A stretch of DNA of 64,000 nt from Paracraurococcus ruber (GTDB taxonomy: Bacteria > Pseudomonadota > Alphaproteobacteria > Acetobacterales > Acetobacteraceae): contig NZ_SMOA01000001.1 of the NCBI RefSeq assembly GCF_004353985.1, forward strand, positions 1 to 64,000, in the 5' to 3' direction. The position numbers were made by a program, and so were the translations under genes. Under the pieces are notes generated by a model. The model did no database searches. It was not told where the DNA came from and saw only the letters and a program-made list of their open reading frames with translations. Numbering within the stretch: position 1 is the first letter of the stretch; each line of letters opens with the position of its first letter. This document shows positions 16,675 to 24,988 of the stretch, piece after piece.

Positions 16675-16887
16675 ATGATCACCGGCCACATCATGCGGAA
16701 TCTCTGGGCCTGGACCGCTGGCGGCCTGGCCATCGCCGTGCTCTGCGTCTGGGGGCGGATGCAGTTCGGCAACGGCCATCATTTCGGCGATTTCGCCAGC
16801 CTCGCCTTCATGTTCGCCGGCACCACCATGATCCTGATCAGCCAGCGCGGCCTGGTCCGGCCCGAGATGGACCCGGACGCGGCGTGA
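16675..16887 (+). CDS. small two-helix membrane protein, hypothetical
   Basis: A 70-residue protein with two hydrophobic stretches (about 10-26 and 42-56) separated by a short histidine-containing loop (GNGHHFGDF). A strong ribosome site, GGGAGGAAGG, sits six bases before the ATG, which supports translation despite the small size. No family is recognised. It stands between the MBL hydrolase and the RTX/FG-GAP gene with no evident operon partner. Confidence 0.65.
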   Translation: MITGHIMRNLWAWTAGGLAIAVLCVWGRMQFGNGHHFGDFASLAFMFAGTTMILISQRGLVRPEMDPDAA

Positions 16888-17040
16888 TGCGCGCCGCCGT
16901 GCCGGCTGACATGGTCGTGCGCGGCACGGTTGTATACTTGTTGCACGCAGCGTAAGCGTCTTTCCTGCGTTGTCCTGGTTGCAGCGCCCGGGTCCTTCGG
17001 AATCCGGGCGGAACGACAGACACGGCAAGGGGAAGGCTGC

Positions 17041-18279
17041 ATGGTTGATGTGGTTGGCACGGCGTTGCGCGATACGCTGGCAGGGGGCGCCGGCGGCGAT
17101 CTGATCGCGGGGGGCCGCGGCGACGACTTCCTCATCGGCGGCGGCGGCGCCGACCGCTTCGCCTACGCGCCCGGCGACGGGCTGGACTGGATCGCTGATT
17201 TCCAGCCCGGCGTGGACAAGCTGGTCTTCGGCGGCGGCATCGCCCCCAGCGACATCGTGGCGACGCCCTTTATCCTGGAAGGCGTGGCAGGGCTCGCGGT
17301 GTTCTACCGCCCCGGCACCTCGGAGAACGCCTTCCTGGCGAATGTCTCGGCGCTGCAGCCGAACGACATTGTCTTCCAGGCGCTGCCGCCGCTGCCGCTC
17401 GCCAACACGGCGGTGGACTACAACGGCGACCGCTTCGCCGACCTGCTCTGGCAGAACCGCGACGGCACCCTGGCGGAATGGCAGATCACCGGCGGGTCCC
17501 TGCTGGGCGGCGCGATCGTCGCCAATCCCGGGCCGGACTGGTCGGTCGCTGGCACCGGGGATTTCGACGCCAACGGCCGCGGCGACATCCTGTGGCGCAA
17601 CGCCCAGGATGGCAGCATCGCGCTGTGGCAGATGAACGGCCCGGCCATCGCCGCCGGCGCGCTGGTGGCCAATCCCGGCCTCGGCTGGACGGTGCACGGC
17701 ACCGGCGATTTCGACGGCGACGGGCGGACGGACGTGTTGCTGCGCAACGCCGATTCCAGCCTGGCGCTGTGGCAGATGAACGGGTCGACGATCGCCGCCG
17801 GCACCATCCTGCCGCCGGCGGGCAGCAACCTGTCCATCGCCGGCATCGGCGACCTGGACGGTGACCGGCGCGCCGACATCGTCTGGCGCGGCACCGACGG
17901 CTCGGTCCAGGTCTGGCAGATGAACGGGGCGACGCCGGTGGCCACCGCCACCGTCGCCAATCCCGGCAATGAATGGAAGGTGGTGGCGGTCGCCGATTTC
18001 GACGGCGATACCAAGGCGGACATCCTGTTGCAGAACGATGCCGGCCCGGTCGCGCTGTGGAAGATGAACGGCGCGGCGCTGGTGTCCGGCACGGTGGTCG
18101 CGGATCCCGGCCCGGCCTGGCAGCCGCAGGCGGTCGGCGACTTCAACGCCGATGGCCGTGCCGACATCGCCTGGCGCAATGTCGCCGATGGGTCAGTGGC
18201 GCAGTGGTTCATGAACGGCGCCACCATCGCCGCCAGCAGCCTGCTGCCCAATCCGGGCCCGGACTGGCTGCTGGCCTGA
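17041..18279 (+). CDS. secreted RTX/FG-GAP repeat protein
   Basis: A 412-residue acidic protein. The N-terminus has calcium-binding RTX nonapeptides (GGAGGDLIAGGRGDDFLIGG, about 15-40) followed by a type-I-secretion-like block (DRFAYAPGDGLDWIADFQPG). From about residue 120 there are six FG-GAP/VCBS-type repeats of about 48 residues, each with a DxDxDGxxD-like calcium loop, a DILWRN-type strand and a WQMNG ending. No cleavable signal is seen, so type I secretion is likely, but no exporter genes are nearby. AAGGGGAAGG precedes the ATG. The same six-repeat C-terminal module recurs in the giant protein at 44126-52033. Confidence 0.85.
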   Translation: MVDVVGTALRDTLAGGAGGDLIAGGRGDDFLIGGGGADRFAYAPGDGLDWIADFQPGVDKLVFGGGIAPSDIVATPFILEGVAGLAVFYRPGTSENAFLANVSALQPNDIVFQALPPLPLANTAVDYNGDRFADLLWQNRDGTLAEWQITGGSLLGGAIVANPGPDWSVAGTGDFDANGRGDILWRNAQDGSIALWQMNGPAIAAGALVANPGLGWTVHGTGDFDGDGRTDVLLRNADSSLALWQMNGSTIAAGTILPPAGSNLSIAGIGDLDGDRRADIVWRGTDGSVQVWQMNGATPVATATVANPGNEWKVVAVADFDGDTKADILLQNDAGPVALWKMNGAALVSGTVVADPGPAWQPQAVGDFNADGRADIAWRNVADGSVAQWFMNGATIAASSLLPNPGPDWLLA

Positions 18280-18295
18280 CGCCAAACTGCCGTAA

Positions 18296-18326
18296 GGGGC
18301 CTGGGCGCGCGCTGCGTCCAGGCCCC
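18296..18326. terminator. hairpin between convergent genes
   Basis: GGGGCCTGG (18296-18304) pairs perfectly with CCAGGCCCC (18318-18326) across a 13-base loop. It sits in the 54-base gap between the converging FG-GAP and HAD genes, the expected place for a bidirectional terminator. It lacks a T tract. Confidence 0.6.
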
Positions 18327-18333
18327 GCGGGCG

Positions 18334-19260
18334 TTACCAGCGCAGCGCCTTCACCGCCGCGATCGGCTCCACCCCTTCGGCCCGCGCCACCGCCTGCAGC
18401 AGATCGGCCGACGGGTTGTCGCCATGCGCATGCTGCGCCAGGCCGGTCAGGGCCCAGAGCGCATCCAGCCCCGCCGCCTGCGCGCCGGCCAAGTCGGTAT
18501 GCGGGCTGTCGCCGATCGCCAGCACCCGCCGGCGATCCGACATGCCGAGCAGTTCCAGCACCGGGTCGTAGACCGCCGGGTCGGGCTTGCCGACTTCGAA
18601 GATGAGGTCCTCGGGCGCCCGCTCCACGCCGCCTCGCCCTGATGCCGTCCCTGCGGCCCGCCGGCCATCGGGTGCCAGCATCGGCTTGTAGAGATCGGCC
18701 AGCGCGCCGGCGCAGATCACCCGGTCCTCCCCCACCATCACGAAGCGGTCGGGATTGACGCAGAGCATGGGCAGGCCGTGCCGTGCCGCTGCCTCCAGGG
18801 CCGGGCGATAGGCCTCGGCGCTATGGGCGCCGCGGTCCGGGTCCGGGCCGGTGTTCAGCAGGAAGTCGGCTTGCGCCGCGTCCGGCACCAGTTCCGCCGC
18901 GCCGTCCTCCGCCACCGAGAGGTCGCGTTCCGGCCCGATATGGAAGGCGCGCGGGCCCAGCCGGGCGAACCAGGGATGGTCCTTCGCCTTCAGCATCCGC
19001 CAGGCGACCTCGCCCGAGGAGATGATGCCGTCATACAGCGCGCGGTCGAGGCCCATGCGGTCCAGCATCCGCTCCACATACCAGGCGCGGCGCGGCGCAT
19101 TGGTCAGGAAGACCACGCGCTTGCCGCGCGACTTCAGCGCGGCCAGTGCCTCCGGCACGCCGGGATAGGGCCGCTTGCCGTCATGCACCACGCCCCAGAG
19201 GTCGAGGACGAAGCCGTCATAGCGATCGGCGACCGGCGCGATGCCGTCCAGGATGTCCAT
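18334..19260 (-). CDS. HAD superfamily hydrolase, TIGR01459 type (NagD/CbbY-like)
   Basis: A 308-residue cytoplasmic phosphatase-like protein of HAD subfamily IIA. Motif I is FVLDLWGVVHDG with nucleophile D20, motif II is VFLTNAPR, and the C-terminal motif is EVGKPDPAVYDPV followed by AIGDSPHTDLAGA. Family members dephosphorylate small sugar or nucleotide phosphates; the substrate is unknown. AAAGGAACAGCC precedes the ATG. Its start lies 11 bases after the pyrD stop on the same strand, so the two form an operon. Confidence 0.88.
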   Translation of the reverse strand: MDILDGIAPVADRYDGFVLDLWGVVHDGKRPYPGVPEALAALKSRGKRVVFLTNAPRRAWYVERMLDRMGLDRALYDGIISSGEVAWRMLKAKDHPWFARLGPRAFHIGPERDLSVAEDGAAELVPDAAQADFLLNTGPDPDRGAHSAEAYRPALEAAARHGLPMLCVNPDRFVMVGEDRVICAGALADLYKPMLAPDGRRAAGTASGRGGVERAPEDLIFEVGKPDPAVYDPVLELLGMSDRRRVLAIGDSPHTDLAGAQAAGLDALWALTGLAQHAHGDNPSADLLQAVARAEGVEPIAAVKALRW

Positions 19261-19271
19261 GGCTGTTCCTT

Positions 19272-20324
19272 TCAGGCGTCGAGGCCGACCGCATCGGCAA
19301 CCCGCGTGATGCCGTCGCGCCGCAGCAGCGCGGCGAGGTCCCGCTTGATGCGCGGCACCAGCGCCGGCCCGCCATAGGCAAAGCCGGTATAGAGCTGCAC
19401 GAGCGACGCCCCGGCGCGGATCTTGGCAAGTGCCTCGGCGCCGGAGGAGACGCCGCCAACGCCGACCAGCGCCAGGCGTCCACGCGCCAGCCGGTAGGCT
19501 TCGCGCAGCATGGCGGTGGAGCGTTCGAGGAGCGGGGGGCCGGAAAGCCCGCCCGCCTCGGCGCGATGCGGGCTGCGCAGGCTGCCGGGCCGCGCAATGG
19601 TGGTGTTGGAGATGATGATGCCGGCGACGCCCCGCGCCGCGCAGGCCTCGACGATCGGGCCCAGCGCATCCGCCGCCAGGTCGGGCGCGATCTTGACCAG
19701 CAGCGGCGGATCCGAGGTTCGCCGCACGGCGGCAATCGCATCGAGGATCTCGATCAGCCGCTGCTCGCCCTGCAGGTCGCGCAGGCCCGGCGTGTTGGGG
19801 GAGGAGACGTTCACCGTCACGTAGTCCACGACCAGCGCCAGCGCGGCATAGAGCGCGGGGTAGTCGCGCGCCGGATCGGCGCCGTCCTTGTTCACGCCGA
19901 TATTGCCGCCCAGCACCGCTGGCCGCGGCCGCGGCAGCGCAGCGAGGCGGGAGCGGTAGGCGCCCAGCCCCGCGTTGTTGAAGCCCATGCGGTTGATGAC
20001 CGCCCGGTCCTCCTCCAGCCGGAACAAGCGCGGCCGCGGGTTGCCGGGCTGCGGGCGAGGGGTGACGGTGCCGGTCTCGACGAAGCCGAAGCCCAGCCGC
20101 ATCAGCGCCGTCACCGCCTCGGCATTCTTGTCGAAGCCGGCGGCCAGGCCGATGGGGTTGCGGAAGGACAGGCCGAAGGCGCGGGTCGCCAGCACCGGGT
20201 CGTCCGGTGCGGCATCGCGGCCGGCGAGGCCGGCGCGGAGCGCGCGCAGCGCCAGGCCATGCGCGGCTTCGGCATCCATGGCGCGCAGCAGCGGCAGGAA
20301 GGCGGAGGCGAGGCGGGGGGTCAT
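19272..20324 (-). CDS. pyrD: dihydroorotate dehydrogenase (quinone), class 2
   Basis: A 350-residue membrane-associated flavoenzyme that oxidises dihydroorotate to orotate in pyrimidine synthesis and passes electrons to ubiquinone. Class 2 features include the N-terminal membrane-binding helices (about 1-35), GLAAGFDKNAE, ETGTVTPRPQPGNPRPRLFR, the catalytic serine in NVSSPNTPGL, and the FMN phosphate segment near VGVGGVSSG. The length is normal. It is followed by the HAD phosphatase gene and diverges from an EamA transporter gene. Confidence 0.96.
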   Translation of the reverse strand: MTPRLASAFLPLLRAMDAEAAHGLALRALRAGLAGRDAAPDDPVLATRAFGLSFRNPIGLAAGFDKNAEAVTALMRLGFGFVETGTVTPRPQPGNPRPRLFRLEEDRAVINRMGFNNAGLGAYRSRLAALPRPRPAVLGGNIGVNKDGADPARDYPALYAALALVVDYVTVNVSSPNTPGLRDLQGEQRLIEILDAIAAVRRTSDPPLLVKIAPDLAADALGPIVEACAARGVAGIIISNTTIARPGSLRSPHRAEAGGLSGPPLLERSTAMLREAYRLARGRLALVGVGGVSSGAEALAKIRAGASLVQLYTGFAYGGPALVPRIKRDLAALLRRDGITRVADAVGLDA

Positions 20325-20428
20325 CGCCGCGCCTCATGCCGCAGGATGGTGACGATGGGAAGCCGCGCGGTTGACGCCCGCCCCGCAACCCCCGACAAGC
20401 ATGGCCAAAGCCCGGGAGGGAAACGCGC

Positions 20429-21388
20429 GTGAGGGGTCCGGCGCTGGCGCTGGCCGGCATCGTCCTGTTCAGCCTGCTGGACGCGAACAGCAAGGGCCTC
20501 TCCGGCCAGTACTCGGTCGGCCAGGTGATCTTCCTGCGCTACGCCGTGCTGGTGCCGCTGTTCCTCCTGGCCCGCATGGCGCAGCCCGGCTTCGGCGGCC
20601 CGTTGCCGACCAGCCGGCCGGGGCTGCACGCCATCCGGGTCGCCGCGATGATGGTCTCGGCCGCCAGCTTCTTCCTCGGCTTCCGGCACCTGCCGCTGGC
20701 CGAGGGCTACCTGGTCTTCTTCACGGCGCCCTTCCTCACCATGGCCTTCGCCGCCCTCCTGCTGAAGGAAGCCGTGCCGCGCGCCGCCTGGGTGTGGTGC
20801 CTGGCGGGTTTCGGCGGCGTGCTGCTCTCGGTGGCGCCGAAGCTCGGGGGCGGGGCGCCCCTGGCCGGCTATGCCGCGGTGCTGGTGGGCACCCTGGCCT
20901 TCGCCGTCACCCAGACGGTGAACCGGCGCTTGCGCGGCGAACCGGGCCTGGTGGGCGTCATCCTGTGGCCCGGTCTGGTGGGGCTGCTGGTCTTCGGCCC
21001 GCTGGCCTGGCGGGACTGGGTGCCGGCCCCGCCGCTGGACCTGGCGCGGCTGGGCCTGAACGGGCTGCTGGCCGGCGGCGCGGTGGTGCTGACGGCGGCC
21101 GCCTATCGCCATGCCGATGCGGCCAGGCTGGGCCCCTATGGCTTCGCCGCGCTGCCGGTTTCGGTCGCGCTGGACCTTGCCTTCTGGGGGCGCTGGCCGG
21201 ATGCCGCGACCATCGCCGGGGGCGTGGTGGTGGTCTTCGCCTGCGTGATGAGCGAGCGGGCGCGGCGGCCGGCACCGATCGGCACGGCGGCGGCACCCCT
21301 GCGTGCTGCCGCATCCCCCGGTCCTCCGGAGCATAAGGAGCCACGGCCCCGGGTGGGTCCGAAGGCCGGAAGACCGTCCGAGACCTGA
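20429..21388 (+). CDS. DMT superfamily (EamA) transporter
   Basis: A 319-residue membrane protein with two EamA repeats totalling about ten helices; FLRYAVLVPLFLL and the LPLAEGYLVFFTAPFLTMAF block are typical. Such proteins export amino acids or other metabolites. It starts at a GTG with GGGAGGG upstream. The last 40 residues are a hydrophilic proline-rich tail (about 280-319) without family similarity. The substrate cannot be inferred. Confidence 0.85.
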   Translation: MRGPALALAGIVLFSLLDANSKGLSGQYSVGQVIFLRYAVLVPLFLLARMAQPGFGGPLPTSRPGLHAIRVAAMMVSAASFFLGFRHLPLAEGYLVFFTAPFLTMAFAALLLKEAVPRAAWVWCLAGFGGVLLSVAPKLGGGAPLAGYAAVLVGTLAFAVTQTVNRRLRGEPGLVGVILWPGLVGLLVFGPLAWRDWVPAPPLDLARLGLNGLLAGGAVVLTAAAYRHADAARLGPYGFAALPVSVALDLAFWGRWPDAATIAGGVVVVFACVMSERARRPAPIGTAAAPLRAAASPGPPEHKEPRPRVGPKAGRPSET

Positions 21389-21493
21389 CGTGGCCTGTTC
21401 ATGCGGGCGCATGCGCAGGCCGTCGTGCCAGGTGGCTTCGCGGCAGCGGCGAGCGTTCGGGCCCTGGCCCGCTTCCCGGATGGGCCGCAGGGG

Positions 21494-21850
21494 TCACGGT
21501 ATGCCGGGCGGGAACCGATGCGCGCCATCGGGGCCGAGGGGCAGCGGGACCACGGCGCGCACCAGCGCCACCGGCAGCGCGCCATAGAGGTGGGGAAACA
21601 GGCCGGGGCGCCGGCCCCCGGCGGCGGGTTCCCAGCGCAGGGCCGCGCCCAGCCGCGCCGCTTCCACCGCCACCAGCAGCAGGTCCGTTTCGCCGGCGCG
21701 GTGCTTCGCCGCGCTGGCCCGGACCTGCGCCCCGGCGGAGAAATGCAGGAAGCCGTCGCGCTGGTCATCGGCGCTGCCGCGGTATTCGCCCAGGCGTTCC
21801 GCTTCCGCCCAATCGGCGGCGCGCACCATGGTGTAGATCACCTCGTCCAT
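21494..21850 (-). CDS. DUF952 domain-containing protein
   Basis: A 118-residue soluble protein matching DUF952: IYTMVRAADWAEAERLGEYRG, DGFLHFSAGAQV, and LFPHLYGALP near the end. The family is small, widespread and of unknown function. It lies just beyond the wall-hydrolase end of the phage-like cassette on the same strand, 93 bases away. It is an ordinary chromosomal gene family and probably marks the cassette's left border. Confidence 0.88.
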   Translation of the reverse strand: MDEVIYTMVRAADWAEAERLGEYRGSADDQRDGFLHFSAGAQVRASAAKHRAGETDLLLVAVEAARLGAALRWEPAAGGRRPGLFPHLYGALPVALVRAVVPLPLGPDGAHRFPPGIP

Positions 21851-21943
21851 GCGCGGGGTGTAGCGCTGCCTGGCCGGCGGGCGAAGCCGGCATCGGCCCG
21901 CCGGTGATCCGCCCGCCGGCCGCCACGGGACGGCCTGGCGGGG

Positions 21944-22426
21944 TCAGGCGCCGGGTGGTTCGCGGCCGCCCGCCACCTGCTCCAGCCGGTAGAAGACCAG
22001 CCCGCCGATCTCGGCCAGCGGCACTTGGCCGATGGCCCAGCCCGGCAGCGCCTCCGCCGCGTGCCAATGCGTCGCCCCGCCGGTGTGGTCCGGCAGCGCA
22101 CCGGCCACCGCCCGCTGGGCGATGCGCCGGCACATGGCCAGCGCCGCATCCTCCGCCCCCTGCGCGGCGGCCAGCAGCGCCGCCCGCCGGGGGTCGCCCA
22201 GGCGCCAGCAGCCGAACAGGAAGGGCGCCCGGCAGGCGCGGGCCAGCAGCATCGCCAGCGCCTCCCCCGGCCGTCCGCCGGGTGCGAAGCGGGCGCAATC
22301 GGCCGCATCGGCCATGGCGCGGCGGGCGCGGTTCGCCACCATCGCGGCCAGGGCCTCGATGGCGCGGACCGGGCGCTCCCCCGCCTCGGCCCGCAGGGTC
22401 AGCGCGAGAAGGTCGGCCGCGGTCAC
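21944..22426 (-). CDS. SleB-like cell wall hydrolase, probable endolysin of the phage cassette
   Basis: A 160-residue hydrolase_2 (SleB) domain protein. The start LLALTLRAEAGERPVRAIEA, with the presumed catalytic glutamate in AEAGE, and the late THWHAAEALP block are typical. SleB-type enzymes cut peptidoglycan glycan strands. It starts at a GTG that overlaps the stop of the upstream membrane-protein gene (GTGA), so the two are translationally coupled like a holin/endolysin pair. There is no signal peptide, so export would need a membrane pore. It is the last gene of the leftward cassette. Confidence 0.8.
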   Translation of the reverse strand: MTAADLLALTLRAEAGERPVRAIEALAAMVANRARRAMADAADCARFAPGGRPGEALAMLLARACRAPFLFGCWRLGDPRRAALLAAAQGAEDAALAMCRRIAQRAVAGALPDHTGGATHWHAAEALPGWAIGQVPLAEIGGLVFYRLEQVAGGREPPGA

Positions 22427-22755
22427 GACACGTCCTCCCCCACCACGCCCCGGCCGCGGGGGCTGCCGAAGCCGCCGCGCTTCACCTCCTCCAGCTTCTC
22501 CTCAATCCGTAGCAGGTGCTGCGACAGGCGCCGGTCCACGTCGCGGATGAGGGAGAGCGGCACATAGGCCCGCGCCACTTCCAGCTTGAACTCGGCCAGC
22601 TCGTCCCGCGTGCGGGTGACGACGTCGCTCTCGCGCTGGTCGCTGCGCTCGATACGGTCCTGCAGGTCGCGGCGCAGGCCATGGATCATGTAGAAGAGCG
22701 CGGCGACGATCGGTGCTTCGACCGCCGTGATCCACCAGGTCGTCTCGATCTGCAT
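22423..22755 (-). CDS. membrane-anchored coiled-coil protein, candidate holin/spanin-like
   Basis: A 110-residue protein with one N-terminal transmembrane helix (WWITAVEAPIVAALFYMIHGL, about 6-26) followed by a charged coiled coil (about 27-95, rich in R, E, D and L) and a glycine-rich tail. It overlaps the start of the SleB-like hydrolase gene by four bases. Position and topology suggest a role in lysis or in delivery of the hydrolase, but no holin family is recognised. The ATG at 22755 was chosen because the upstream frame encodes only low-complexity sequence. Confidence 0.65.
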   Translation of the reverse strand: MQIETTWWITAVEAPIVAALFYMIHGLRRDLQDRIERSDQRESDVVTRTRDELAEFKLEVARAYVPLSLIRDVDRRLSQHLLRIEEKLEEVKRGGFGSPRGRGVVGEDVS

Positions 22756-22832
22756 CTCCGCCTTGGCCTCCTTGAAGCATGGGCCCGGCGCGACCACCCT
22801 TCCGGGCGGCGTGACCGGGAACGACGAATTCC

Positions 22833-23057
22833 GTGACGATTTGGAACGAGCCCTATCTCGAGACCTGCTGCCGGTCGGCCCTGCACCGGCTGACGCTGGT
22901 CGGGCCCGCGGGCCGGCCGGACGGGCTGAAGGACGGCCCCTGCCTGGCCCGGCTGCGCGAGAGGGGCCTGGCCCGGCAGCGCGCGGACGGGCGCTACGAG
23001 CTGACTGGCGAGGGCACGGCGCGGCACGCGCGGGACGTGCTGAAGACCGCCGTGTGA
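22833..23057 (+). CDS. small winged-helix-like protein, opposite strand inside the phage cassette
   Basis: A 74-residue protein starting at GTG. The pattern LARLRERGLARQRADGRYELTGEG resembles the recognition helix and wing of winged-helix regulators, where a strand reads out as RxDGRYxLT. It is the only rightward gene inside the leftward cassette, between TerL and the membrane/hydrolase pair. It could be a local regulator of lysis. The ribosome site is weak, so the call is tentative. Confidence 0.55.
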   Translation: MTIWNEPYLETCCRSALHRLTLVGPAGRPDGLKDGPCLARLRERGLARQRADGRYELTGEGTARHARDVLKTAV

Positions 23058-23252
23058 CCGCGGGGGGGGCGCGCGGCCCCCGCAACCGCCGGGGAAGTCC
23101 CGGTCGCCGGCCCCTCCTGTTCGTGGCCGGCGGGGCCGGCGCGCCCGATGGAGGCTCCGGCCCGGCCGGCGCCGCATCCTCCCCAGGGGCCCACGTGACG
23201 CAGCGCCCACGACCCTGGCAGGCGAGCCGGGGCGGTCAGGCCCGCCGGGGCG

Positions 23253-24692
23253 CTAGAGGCCCCGCCAGGACGGCCTGCGCGGGACGGGCGGAAGCTGCGG
23301 CAGGCGCACCGGCTCGGTCAGCAGGCAGCCGGCGACGGCGTCCAGCGCGTCGTCGCGGGCATTCGCGGCATCCGGCCGCCAGGCGGCCATCTCCGCCGCG
23401 AAGGGCGTGCGGAACACGCTTGCATGCGCGTGGAGCCGCCGCGCGGCCAGCGCCGGATCGAAGGCCGAGAGGATGCGGTCCGCCTTGCCGCGCCGGCTGG
23501 CATGTTCCACCACGGTGCAGGGCGCATTGGCGCGGGACAGTTCCCGCCGCAGCAGCGCCGGCAGGAAGCGCCCCAGCCCGTTGGTCTCCACCCGCACCAC
23601 CGGCAGCAGCAGGTCCCGCATGATGGCGGCCACCGCCTGGCATTGCTGCGTCGCCGGGTCCACCGGGCTGTCCGGATCGTGGGTGATGTAGGCCAGGCGG
23701 TGGAGGTAGCTGTTGCCCTCCCCATCCACATAGGTGGCGGCGAGGACGCTGGCATCGCCGGTGCCTGGCCGGCCATAGGCCGGATCCCAGAAGGCCCCGC
23801 CCGAGAGCAGCCGGCGGCCGAGAAGCGACAGCTGCGACCGGCCATTCGCCTCGCGGTATTCTGGTTCCTCGCCGTACTGGATGATCAGGGCGGGGTCGAG
23901 GCGCAGCGCCGCTTCCGCCACCGGCTGCAGCAGCATCTGCCGCGCGAAGGCCAGGGGGCCGACCCGGTCCCGCAGCGCGGCGATACCGGGCGCCGTGAAG
24001 CGTTCCGGCCAGGCGCTGTCGCCATTCGCGTCCAGCAGCGGCAGGACGAGGCGCCGATAGCCGCGCAGATGGGCGTCCGGCTTCGTCGCGGGGGCGTAGA
24101 TCGTATCGGCGCAATGCGGCGTGCCGACGAAGAGCATGGTGCCGCCCGGCACCAGGACGAACTCGCTCTCGTTCAGGCGCTCGCGCAGCTCGGCCCGCTT
24201 TGCCGGCGTGTCGCAATTGCCGGCCACCTCCACATCGTCGCAGATGATCAGGTCGGCGCGGGCGCCGGTGATGTTGCCGGAGATCCCCTGCGCCAGCATC
24301 GACGGGTCCCGCAGCACGGCGTTGCGCGCGACGGTGAAGCGGTCCATCGCCCAGTCGCCCGGCCCATCGGGGCGCAGATGCGCGCAAAGCGGGTGGCGTT
24401 CCAGGATGCGCCGCACCTGCGCCACCATCTTCACCGCCAGCGCCTGGTCGGCGGCCAGCACCAGGATGCGCGTATCGGGTGCCCGCAGCAGGCGCCAGAC
24501 GCAGAACAGGCCGACCAGCGTGGACTTGCCGCAGCCGCGGAAGGCCATCAGCAGCAGCCGCGTGTCGCCGGCATCCCAGCGGGCCTGCAGCCAGCGGGCC
24601 ATCCGGCGATGCGGTGCCGGCGTCGACTGCGACTGCAGGTGGTTCCAGATCCAGACCACCTCGAGAAAGTCAGCCTCCGTCTCCTTCGTCAT
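23253..24692 (-). CDS. phage terminase large subunit
   Basis: A 479-residue DNA-packaging motor. The N-terminal ATPase has Walker A FRGCGKSTL (about 50-58), Walker B DLIICDDVE and the coupling-motif-like FVGTPH. The C-terminal half has acidic nuclease-type positions in AFWDPAYGRPGTGDASV and the late ARDDALDAVAG. Length and order match T7 gp19-like large terminases. It overlaps the TerS-like gene by 23 bases and lies downstream of the tail-fibre gene, as in T7. The reading frame and motifs are intact, so packaging activity is plausible. Confidence 0.9.
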   Translation of the reverse strand: MTKETEADFLEVVWIWNHLQSQSTPAPHRRMARWLQARWDAGDTRLLLMAFRGCGKSTLVGLFCVWRLLRAPDTRILVLAADQALAVKMVAQVRRILERHPLCAHLRPDGPGDWAMDRFTVARNAVLRDPSMLAQGISGNITGARADLIICDDVEVAGNCDTPAKRAELRERLNESEFVLVPGGTMLFVGTPHCADTIYAPATKPDAHLRGYRRLVLPLLDANGDSAWPERFTAPGIAALRDRVGPLAFARQMLLQPVAEAALRLDPALIIQYGEEPEYREANGRSQLSLLGRRLLSGGAFWDPAYGRPGTGDASVLAATYVDGEGNSYLHRLAYITHDPDSPVDPATQQCQAVAAIMRDLLLPVVRVETNGLGRFLPALLRRELSRANAPCTVVEHASRRGKADRILSAFDPALAARRLHAHASVFRTPFAAEMAAWRPDAANARDDALDAVAGCLLTEPVRLPQLPPVPRRPSWRGL

Positions 24693-24984
24693 CGGCAGCC
24701 GGCTCCTCCTTCAGGTCCAGCGCCATGGCCTTGCGGTAGTGCGCCAGGGAGTCGTCGAGATCTTTGCTGTCCACCTGACCGCCATGATCGGCGGCGATCT
24801 TCAAAAGGTGTTCGAGCTGCGCGACCACGGCCCGCGCCGCGGCATAGCGGGCGGCGAGCTGCTTCAGCGCATCGGCATCGCGGAATGCCGGATCGTCCGA
24901 AAGCAGGGCGCGGTAGTCGCGCAGCACCGGGTCGATCAGCGGCGGCAGATCGAGGTCGATCCGCGGCTTGGGCGGGCGGGCCAT
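24670..24984 (-). CDS. terminase small subunit-like protein
   Basis: A 104-residue acidic, mainly helical protein with a coiled-coil core (about 40-65, LKQLAARYAAARAVVAQLEH) and an acidic tail (EEPAADDEGDGG). It shows no strong family match, but it sits directly upstream of terL and overlaps it, the position of T7 gene 18 (TerS). The start lies four bases after the tail-fibre stop. The functional call rests mainly on synteny. Confidence 0.6.
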   Translation of the reverse strand: MARPPKPRIDLDLPPLIDPVLRDYRALLSDDPAFRDADALKQLAARYAAARAVVAQLEHLLKIAADHGGQVDSKDLDDSLAHYRKAMALDLKEEPAADDEGDGG

Positions 24985-24988
24985 GCTG

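Noticed and set aside
22423-23085. A longer version of the membrane/coiled-coil gene starting at 23085
   Set aside because: The extra N-terminal 110 codons encode only Arg/Pro/Ala-rich low-complexity sequence, and part is antisense to the 22833-23057 gene; the ATG at 22755 directly precedes the transmembrane helix.
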